In this document: in pieces, positions 47,709-56,304 of the stretch
Numbering within the stretch: position 1 is the stretch's first letter
Layout of the letters: each line of letters begins with the position of its first letter
Source of the DNA: Blepharisma stoltei
Lineage: Eukaryota > Ciliophora > Heterotrichea > Heterotrichida > Blepharismidae
Direction: 5' to 3'
DNA length: 64,000 nucleotides
Assembly (NCBI GenBank): GCA_914767885.1
Contig: CAJZBQ010000056.1
Span: forward strand, 186,001 to 250,000
Position numbers and translations under genes: made by a program
The notes under the pieces: generated by a model
Databases searched by the model: none
What the model saw: the letters and a program-made list of their open reading frames with translations, nothing else
What the model was told of the DNA's origin: nothing

Positions 47709-50700
47709 TTAATTAGCTAACTGTTTTAATTCATCAATAAATTTGCAACTGCGAGAAGACAGCGGAGCGTTGCAGGCCAGACAGGTAGTTAAAGCTGAAT
47801 TTATTTGGCAAACTGAGCATACACTATGCTGGCAGCAGCTTTTAGGGATCAATATTTCTCTATCACATTCTTCATTACAAGAAACGCATTTTCCTTTCAA
47901 AACTTTATTGATTTTATAGCTATTTTCAGTAGAAAGCGGCGTTTTGCACGTCAAGCAGCGTCCTTTTTGTAAATCTTGTTCCAAACAATTCTTGCAATGC
48001 ATGTGATTATAGCAGCAAACAGACGTCAAACAATCGCCTACAAAATATCTTATTGTTTTGCAGCCATGGCAATATCCTTTTTCTTCGATAAAGTGACTGG
48101 TATGTTGGTCTTGATTTTTAATTTTTCCATTTCTTATATCAGAAGGAGTTTTTAAAGATGGAGAGTAGTGCTAGGTCGAGGTGACTGGTGAATTGATCCA
48201 AAACTTAGGTAAGTGAATTCTATAGCTTTTAGGGAGTCTGGGGTGGGTTTTCCTTGGCTGATAATCCATTGTAGAATTTTCTCCTTGATTCACAAGCAAG
48301 AAACCGAAGGCGAAGAGCCAGTTCTCACTTCTAGGAAGTAATGATACTCTAGTAAAGGCAAGGTAGCCCAGATGAAGGTATTGGTGCTTCCTCATACCCT
48401 GAACACTAAGAAAATTCTTTGTCTCAGAGTGGTATAAAAAAATCAAATTAAAGTAAAAATATTTTTATAAAATTAAATCTTTAAATCTTGGACAATGATC
48501 AAATTCAATATTTTCTCCTTCTTGCCTTTTTAGATTGCATAATTTCAAGCTTTTTACAATTATCTCTTCTTCTCTTTAAATTTTTCGGGAGTAATTCATT
48601 TATTATTTGTTATAAAAATGCCCTTGGCCTTATCTCAGAGTGGTATATTTTTTTTAATGCTAACCACCCTGAGATAAGGCCACCTAAAATTTTACTAATA
48701 AAATATGTTATTTTCTTACTCCCCCCCTCTCTCCATGAGTGAACAAAACCATTAGAAAAATCCCTATTTTTTGCCCAAAAACCCACCCTCCGTGAGTGAA
48801 CAAAAATTTTTTTAATAGAAAAATTTTTTATGGAAAAAAAAATTTGATATATAAGTGATAATTAGTATAATGAAATCTAAAACTAATTCTGTTTAATTTT
48901 AAACGAATTGCTTTTTTAAAACATAAATTTTATAAATTAAATTAACATTTGCTTTCCAATTTTTGCGAATTAGGATTTTTTTAAATTTCGAAAAAAAAAA
49001 TATTTTTTATAAAATTTATATATAAATTTTTTAAAAAAAAAAAATTAACCCCCCTCCGTGAGTGAACAAAATTTTTTTGTTCACTCACGGAGGGGGGGGG
49101 GGAAGTTATTAAAAAATCAATTTTCTTATAATAGTAGACCACTCTGAGATAAGGCCACCCTGGCCTTATCTCAGAGTGGTCTACAGTCAGGGCTAGAGAA
49201 AGTGTAAGAGGTCTCCCCGAGAGACTGTTGAGTCATTTTCGGTAACATCGACAAGAAAAGGCGTGGTGTAATACCAGCGTATTAGGGCGACCTTAAGCCT
49301 GAAGCCGGCATAAGACGGATTGGGCTGAAATAATTTCCAGAGACTCAATGCAATTTAACTTAATCTAATCTATCAAAAGCATAACATTCTTTACATGAAT
49401 CACTGTAGAAATCTTTGACTTCTTTTTTAATGCCACAAGTATGGCAAGCTCTCCATGCATCACTCTCTGTGCCAGCTATAAGTTCATCAATTTCTGGCTT
49501 TATTATAGTTATAATATCTTGCCTCGTATATATTTCTCCACATACTTGACAAGATGGTTTAAATCTTTCTATTTCTAAGTCAGAGAGAAGGAATTTTCAG
49601 TTAGAGGCTTCCCCTATTCTATTTTTAGCACAAGATACACAAAATTGATGTGAGCATTCTAACTGGATTTCTACTACTTTTTGTCCACAGCTTTTACATA
49701 AAATTTGCTTATACCATCCATCTATTAATTTTTCATCATTTTTCTATATATTTTTATATATATTTTTTTATATTGGGAAAGTTAACAAATTTATCTAATG
49801 CTAATTTGATCCCTTGGAATGCTGGATCCTTCATTCGAAAACGAATAATTTCATCATATATTTTTTGGTTATTTGGGTCACACTGGAAACTCAGATTTGC
49901 AAGTGGCTCTAAAATTTTTTCTAATTCTGATATGTCCTCTAACAGCTCAGGCGAATTCTCTTTAACAATAATTGGCTGCTGTACAATTTCAACCTTTTCT
50001 TTTTTCTTTTTCTCTAAATTTTTAGACTTGCTTTCTGATTCCTCTGACTCCCCCCCCTTTAAATTGGAACTAAAAATTTTGTTTCAATTTAAGGGGGGGT
50101 TAAGAAAATTTTTTTAAAAAAAATCATTATAAAATTTTTTATAAAAAAAAAAATTTCAAAAATTTATCGAATTAGATTAATAAATTTGTTTAATAAAATG
50201 CTATTTACTCTTTATCCTTTAAAACAAAGCAAGATATAACTAAAATTATATTATTAATTAATGCGCCACTATTAATTGGTATCAAAACTATTTACACAAA
50301 AATTATTATTTTTATTGATAAAAAAAAATTTTAGAAAATTTATCGATCAAAGTGCTAATTTTGTTTAAATAAGATGTTATTTATACTATATTCTTTAAAA
50401 TAAAGCAAGAGATAAGTAAATTTTGAATTTTTGTAAAGAATTCGTATTGGATTTATATCAAAGCTATTTATATAAAAAATATCATTTTTATCAAAAAAAA
50501 TAAAATTTTTTTTTGAAAATTTTTTTTTAAAAATTTACAATTAAGGATAATAAATTTATTTAAATAAGATGCTCTTTATACTCTATTCATTAAACAAGAG
50601 CAGGATATAACTAAATTTTTAATTTTAGTTAAGAAGAAACATTTAAATTATATCGAAACTTTTTACATAAAAATTATGATTTATATATATAAAAATTTTT

Positions 50701-51705
50701 TATTATAAAATTAAATTTTGTTCCAATTTAAAGGGGGTTAATTTACCAAAAAAGTGGAAATGTTACCTATATTTTGTTCCAATTTAAAGGGGGGGAGTGA
50801 GGAAATTTCTCCTTCAACAGAAGGAGGGATCGATGAATTTTTGACTGACTCATCAGTTAAAAAAGAAAACTTATCCTCGTTTATCGACTCCTGCTGCTCT
50901 ATTGAATGGTTTTCAGGTGCATAGGGATCATTTTCGCTTCTTGGATTTTCTTGGCTTTCTACAAAATTCATAGGAGGGTTTTGATTGTTTGTTTCTCGGT
51001 ATATTTGAAAGGTGAAATTGTCTACTTTTTCGTTTTGGGTAGGAAGCTCCTGAGCACCTTCATATTGATTTTCATTAGGATTTTGGCTGCTTAGAGAATC
51101 ACTCCCGATCAACTCAGGGGTTTCTGAACCTTTTTGTTCTTCAATAAAAGAATATCTATGTGGAGATTCTTCGTTAAGCTGCTGAAAGCTTGAATGGCTC
51201 TTACTCCCCTCCGTGAATGAACAAAACCACTAGAAAAATCCCTATTTTTTGCCTAAAAACCCACCCTCTGTGAGCGAACATAATTTTTTTTAATATAAAA
51301 TTTTTTATGAAAAAAAAAATTTATATATAAATGATAATTATTATCACAAAATCTCTAGCTAATTCTGATTAATTTTAAACAGCTTGAGTTTTAAAATATA
51401 AATTTCGCAAATTAAATTAATTTTTGCTTCTCAATTTTTACAAATTGGATTTTTTTTAAATTTTAAAGAAATAAAATTAACTCCCCTCCTTGAGTGAACA
51501 AAATATTTTTGTTCGCTCATAGAGTGGAGTTAGGAGAATCACTGGGGTCTAGGGTTCTGCGTTCAGGCTGTGATATTGGTGCCTCATCTGATTCTTTTAA
51601 AGCTTCGGTGATGCCAGGCAATACTGAGGTTGCTAGCATCGAAGTTACGTTTTGCGAGGTTTTACGATTATGAGGCTTCTTTTTCAGCGTCACTTGTTTG
51701 GACAT
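47709..51705 (-). CDS. RING-type zinc-finger protein with Cys-rich C-terminus
   Basis: 588 aa after removing four IESs and a 43-nt segment; divisible by three. The N-terminal ~300 aa are Ser/Glu/Asn-rich and disordered. RING: CKSCGQK...LECSHQFCVSCAKN...CQVCG (C3HC4 spacing). More Cys pairs follow: CHTCGIKK...CKECYAF, YCHGCKT, CCYNHMHCKNC, CLTCKTPLS, CVSCNEEC, CSVCQIN, CLACNAPLS. This suggests an E3-ubiquitin-ligase-like protein with an RBR-like or multi-ribbon C-terminus. Two junctions (48467/48168, 49367/48563) rest on frame alone but give continuous Cys spacing. Confidence 0.7.
48168..48467. other. 300-bp IES
   Basis: TA-bounded; joins RFKDLIL to YSPSLKTPSD. Contains TATACCACTCTGAGACAAAG, related to the palindromes at 48631 and 49138. 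Confidence 0.68.
48717..49106. mobile_element. C-run MITE (GAGTGAAC subtype), nested
   Basis: 390 bp; TTACTCCCCC...GGGGGAAGTTA. Confidence 0.88.
49190..49367 (+). mobile_element. Retroposon-like 3' fragment
   Basis: GC-rich; ends GGGCTGAAATAA... CTTAATCTAATC, sharing its 3' region with the element at 9467-9960 (opposite strand). No TSD resolved. Confidence 0.5.
49744..49786 (-). other. 43-nt GT...AG segment in RING gene
   Basis: Minus-strand GTTAAC...ATATAG contains stops. Its removal restores the frame (LALDKF to KNDEKLIDGW). Too long for the usual 15-16 nt intron; perhaps an intron enlarged by an AT insertion. Confidence 0.5.
50045..50797. mobile_element. 753-bp C-run IES flanked by TGA
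   Basis: TGACTCCCCCCCTTTAAATTGGAAC ... TTCCAATTTAAAGGGGGGGAGTGA, with three related ~190-bp AT-rich sub-blocks inside. Removal with one TGA copy joins GEISS to EESESKSKN. Confidence 0.87.
51202..51530. mobile_element. Decayed C-run MITE (329 bp)
   Basis: TTACTCCCCTCCGTGAATG...AGAGTGGAGTTA; joins PSDSP to KSHSSFQQL. Confidence 0.85.
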
Positions 51706-52147
51706 TTTGGTTTATTAAAGAATTATAAATCTATAAATTGTCTGTTTGCTATAATAAGATTTTTTATATATTTTAATTGAATTGATATTTATATATAAAA
51801 TTTCATTATAAAAGTAAAAATATCAACAAAAAGCCAATTCAATAGAATAAAGTATATATAATTCACAAAAAATTATTTTTAGTTTACAGAATTTTTGAAA
51901 ATAAGCTATAAAATTTTTTTATTTATATAAATATAGCTATTTTGCTTATTTTTCACTAAATTATCACTTAATTAATTAGAGTGTTTTCAACAATTATGGA
52001 AGTTTATTTCTAATATTATCAGCATATAAAGATGGATTAAATCAATGAATATAAAATTCTAATCCCTAGGAGTGAAATCCTCTCTTTATGCATAATTTTC
52101 TATTACCAAACTTATGTTTTAAATAGGTTAATATATTTAATTTTCCA
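51706..52147. other. AT-rich divergent promoter region
   Basis: About 440 bp between divergently transcribed genes; nearly all A/T, no motif assigned. Confidence 0.45.
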
Positions 52148-53836
52148 ATGGGTTGTGTATGTACAAAAAATAAGAATGCAATCGCCAGTCACCAAACTAA
52201 AAGTATTGAAGAGGAATCCTCAAGACAGATCAGAGTCCCTACAACAAATGTTGAATACGCTGAAATTCCTTTGGTGACTGCTCCAAAAGCATAAATAAAA
52301 CGGCATTCGGTTCGAGTGAAATTAGCTTCGCTAATTTTCTCTCCCTCAAGCAATTCTATTTATGGGGTTAGGTTTTCTTCTGAGAACTTCTGTACAGCAA
52401 CAGCAGTTTAAATCTGGCAGATAAGCTGAGGCACTGCTCGAAGTACATCAAGAGGCTCGAAGTTTCACCTCTCAGCACACCCAAGGAAGGTATACTAATT
52501 GACCAAGAATAGCCCACTAAGGAGCCATTCTTGGTCTGCCAGAAAAAATTTTGACAAAAGATCCTAATCTGCCATTACCACTGAGTTTTGGTGTTTCCAA
52601 ATTTTTGGGCAAGCCAAATGCAATAAAAAAAATTGTTCTTTTGCGATGATGCATTTGGCTTGTCAAAAAAATTTGGCAACATCAAAACTCAGTGGTAATG
52701 GCAGAAAAGAACCTAATCTGCCATTACCACTGAGTTTTGGTGTTTCCAATTTTTTTTGACAAGCCAAATGCATCATCGCAAAAGAACAATTTTTTTTATT
52801 GCATTTGGCTTGCCCAAAAATTTGGAAACACCAAAACTCAGTGGTAATGGCAGATTAGGATCTTTTTGTCAAATTTTTTTCTGGCAGACCAAGAATGGCT
52901 CCATAGTGGGCTATTCTTGGTCAATTAGTATAACCCTTAGGCGGAACATGCGCAGGAGCTGAGTCGAAGAAGGCAAGGCAACGCAGCCATCGAAGCCGAA
53001 ACGCTTTATGGACCCGTGTCCCGGTGCAACAAAGTGGATCGATCCAGAGGTCCATGTGCCCGGACGTGGACAAATATGGTGGCAGCTCTGGAAGCGGCTA
53101 CCCCATAGTGGACGTTAAAAGATATAAATCTTAATTTAATGTAATGACTGCTCCAAAAGCAGATCTAATCATAAATCATCAAAACATTCCAGAACCTAAT
53201 TTACTTTTCGTTGTTGAAGAACTAAATGCCAACCTTGAGGAATCCCCTGCATAGACTTAAATTACTTCTACAGAAGTCCGCTGTAGTCCTGCAGACACTA
53301 TTCGCCTCCGGATAGCACTTCATCGTTTGCTTGCCATTCCGGGCACGACCTTCTACTATGCTGCTCATAACGGATCAAGGTTTACACTCGATACAGAGAG
53401 TCGGAGACACTGGGTCCATGCAGCACACAATGGGTTCGCCTTCCGGAAAATTCAAAAAAACGAATTTTCTGGTCTAGCTGTCTACCAAAATGGAAACGAA
53501 GCCTAGGACATAGCACCTGGTACAGCGCTGAATTTTTCCGGTTTGCCAAGCGATCAATTCTGGCATTGCTGGCTTTCCCTTTCCAACTCCAGTGAACAAT
53601 CTCCTCACAGGGAAAATCTTAACCTGGATGTGAGCAGGCGGCCGATTAAACCCGATATCGTGCTCCACCAAATTAACCTGAAAGAATCCCCTGCACATGG
53701 TAATTTCCGTGGAATACAAAAGCTGGCATCAACTGATTTCAATTATTCGAAGGATTATGCCCCGAAAACTGTGGAAACTGGAGACAGTGGCGACAGTCTT
53801 AATGGAGTTATGGAGGAAATCAAACTTATCAATTAA
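52148..53836 (+). CDS. Small N-myristoylation/palmitoylation-type protein split by two retroposons
   Basis: 124 aa after removing 52292-53161 and 53252-53695; divisible by three. Starts MGCVCTKNK: Gly2 plus Cys3/Cys5 is a classic dual-acylation signal for membrane anchoring. The rest is polar (VEYAEIPLVTAPK, NLLFVVEELNANLEESPA, GDSGDSLNGVMEEIKLIN). No domain recognised. Both interruptions are GC-rich with perfect target duplications of 17 and 12 bp. Removing each with one duplication copy restores the exact frame. Confidence 0.7.
52292..53161 (+). mobile_element. Retroposon-like insertion 1 (853 bp plus 17-bp TSD)
   Basis: TSD TGACTGCTCCAAAAGCA at 52275-52291 and 53145-53161. GC-rich body, AT-rich tail (ATATAAATCTTAATTTAATGTAA). 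Contains the nested palindrome at 52490-52930. No ORF with RT motifs. Confidence 0.82.
52490..52930. mobile_element. Nested palindromic IES inside retroposon
   Basis: Perfect terminal inverted repeat TATACTAATTGACC with TA ends, continuing as CAAGAATAGCCCACTA. Inside are two hairpins built from a ~60-bp unit (CTGCCATTACCACTGAGTTTTGGTG) present four times in alternating orientation. Confidence 0.8.
53252..53695. mobile_element. Retroposon-like insertion 2 (432 bp plus 12-bp TSD)
   Basis: TSD GAATCCCCTGCA at 53240-53251 and 53684-53695. GC-rich, no TIR; orientation probably minus (AT-rich tail at the left). Confidence 0.78.
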
Positions 53837-54479
53837 TTGTAAGTAAAATATATTCATTATAATAATATTTTACAGATATCCATCTATTTTTATAATAAAA
53901 TAAATATTACTGACATTTGGTATTGATTAAATTAAATATTATATTTGATTTTTATCCAATTTATTTTTAGAGACGTCTCTCGAAAATCTTTTAATATAAG
54001 ATATTATAAGTCCATTTAAAATTTATGGAATTTTCTTTCTTTTAATTCAAATTTTACTTAACTTAAATCAAATTAAAAGGTGTCTTCACTATTAAATGAG
54101 ACAAAAAATTATTTATATAGTTATTTAAATGAAAATTAAAATGTATTTATGAGTGAAGTAAAGAATCTCAATTATACAGAATAAAAATAAAAGAAAAATA
54201 GCAAATTATGAGGTTTTTGGAAATTTTTGGAATATGTATCAGTATAGTATAAATATGTAGAAAAAATGAAAGTTTTATGCCTATTTAATTTATAAAATCA
54301 TATGATTTTTCAACAGAATTTAATTTTTACACAAAAGCACTTTGTAAAATTTTAATATTACCAATCTTTTTAAGAAGTAATAAATAAAGACTAGGAAGTC
54401 CTGGAATAAATTCTTAATGATTACTCTATAGGAAAAAAAATTAAAAATAACTTTTTGGGAGCAATTAATTAATTATTGA
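53837..54479. other. AT-rich intergenic between convergent genes
   Basis: About 640 bp; no frame or repeat terminus seen. Confidence 0.45.
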
Positions 54480-56036
54480 TTAAATTTCTCCATGATTAAA
54501 ATATCTTAAAAGCTCGACATCTTCTGGTGTAAATTGGTCAATTGACTCAATATTCTCTCTGAGTTTTATTTGAGGAAATGGATAAGGGTTTCTTTTTATC
54601 TGATTTTGAAGCTTTTCAATGCTACTTAAATCGCACTCCACAACCCCAATAAGGTAATTAAACTCTCCCCTTTTCAAACCACAAATCTGAGCAACCAGAC
54701 AAGTAAAAAGGGAATAAAATGCAATGCCATATGGCATCCTCTCTATATTTTCTGAACTTTGATATACCAAACTTGATAGTTTTCCATCAGCCACATAAAA
54801 CTGACAAGTTGTCTCACACGAGTTTCCAAATCTCAGCATAATTTTGTTTGAGCTTGGTTCATTTCTTATTAAATTGATTGTTTCAGTACATTGATGAATG
54901 CCTTGACCCTGGAAATATCTGAATTGTATATAGTTTAAGACTACTAATAGAATCTTTAGAATAATACTTATGCCTATTCAATAAGCCAAAAATGCCAATT
55001 TTTATTAAAGGGCAAATTAAAAATTGACAAATATGAGCTATAATTTGCATTTGTCAATTTTATATTGCACTTATCAGAAAAATTGACTATTTAATAGGCA
55101 AAGGTTTTGCTCCTAAACTAGCAAAAATGGGGCTGGAGCTATATGCTTTTGCATAATAAATATAAACAGTCCACTTATAATGCTATTAATAATAATTTGA
55201 AATTTGTATTTAATTTATTCAGGCATATCATTTCTTAACCCATCAGACCTTTCAGATTCTTCATCTTCTCCACGAATCCCTCTCACCAATTTTTCCACAA
55301 TTTCTCCCCAATTAAGACTTCTCGTTGTCAATAGCGGAAAACTCATACTTAAATCAAATTTAATCATTTTCCCAAACAAAGTAGCTATTTCTTTCCCATC
55401 TTCATCCACTCTTAAATTTTTCGAAAAAGCTATTTCTTTAATTAAATCAAGATACTGGAACTCTTCATGAGGTGGATACTCAATACAATGAGGCTGCCTT
55501 GGTAAATTGTTATTAGAAAATATCGTAAAATCATAGGTATAGTCCAAATGAGACTTGGTCTTGGAAATTAAAGTCGGAGAAAACCCTTCAACAAGAGGGT
55601 CTTGAAATAGCGTTTTTGCATTGAATGGGAAAAAAGTGTCACATTTTATAGTATTGGAGATTCGGGTTAAATAAATCTGTGTGCAGTATTGGACTAAAGG
55701 AGGAGAAAGACACTCACGGTAAATTTCACATCCGCCTCCTATAAAGCAGAGACCTGTTGAAATTGATATAGCCTCACGGAGATTGGTGCATATATCGGCA
55801 CCTTCAGCTGACTGAAGAGATCTGGAGACTACTATGTTTCGAATGTTTGGAAACGGCTTAGGAGAGTCTTCCCAGGAGGTTCTGCCCATAACGAATGTAT
55901 TTCTTTCAGGGCCTGCTACTATTACTTTTAGCAGGTGCTCCCAGTCTTCTGGAATTTTCCATGGGAGCACTCGTTGATAGCCTATACCTAAATTTTCGCT
56001 AACTGCCATAATGAGGATGAAATTCCTGGGCTCCAT
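54480..56036 (-). CDS. Bifunctional DHFR-thymidylate synthase with degenerate TS domain
   Basis: N-terminal DHFR looks active: LIMAVSENLGIGYQRVLPWKIPEDW (acidic catalytic residue), FVMGRTSWED, CFIGGGCEIYREC. The TS domain begins HEEFQYLDLIKEIAF but RTGTGT is DEDGKEI. The usual substrate Arg-Arg pair is S-N-K. The Cys region is NSCETTCQFYV where PPCH.LCQFYV is expected, with the Cys kept. RS.D..LG.PFN is SSENIERMPYG. The H.Y..H motif is VVECDLSS. The central part (K-I-W-D to R-H-F-G-A) is not found. Exons join across 54840-55214 in a way I could not fully resolve. DHFR reduces dihydrofolate to tetrahydrofolate; the TS half is predicted inactive. Confidence 0.78.
54977..55096. other. Probable palindromic IES in DHFR-TS
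   Basis: GCCTATT / AATAGGC inverted ends at TA, with CAATTTTTAATTTGCC-type arms. It lies in the stretch where the TS frame breaks; the exon path on the left side is unresolved. Confidence 0.5.
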
Positions 56037-56304
56037 ATCAATATTTTTTTGTTAAAACCCCATTTTAGTTGCCAATATTTGACCAAATATCAAATAAAAA
56101 AACGATGCAACTGGTTATGTTAAGATAAAATTTTCTTTAATAAAGATTTGTTTAAAAAATAGATTTGTTTAGAGAAAAAGAAGCACCAGACTTGATTTTA
56201 TTTTTTTATATTAAATTCATAATTTTAAAAGTATTTTTTCTTAAAAGAGTACTTAATAAAGTAGCTATAAAATCTAGATTCGATATATTTATAAAATTAT
56301 CAAC

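Larger units (their letters stand above)
48563..49367. mobile_element. 805-bp composite IES
   Basis: The TA pair joins CYAFDRL to IVKSLKLCNLK. It contains a MITE (48717-49106), an inverted ACCACTCTGAGATAAGGCC repeat present four times, and a retroposon-like tail ending in AATCTAATC (49190-49367). Confidence 0.7.

Noticed and set aside
48171-48446. Minus-strand ORF of 91 aa as a separate gene
   Set aside because: It lies within the inferred 300-bp IES and has no recognisable domain; its removal restores the RING-type gene.
52149-53836. Reverse transcriptase or endonuclease ORF in the retroposon-like insertions
   Set aside because: No YxDD or endonuclease motifs and no long frames with TGA as Trp; the elements are too short.
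54840-55214. A complete canonical TS core hidden by IESs
   Set aside because: I tried the TA pairs and tiny introns and could not recover the K-I-W-D or R-H-F-G-A motifs; left as unresolved rather than forced.
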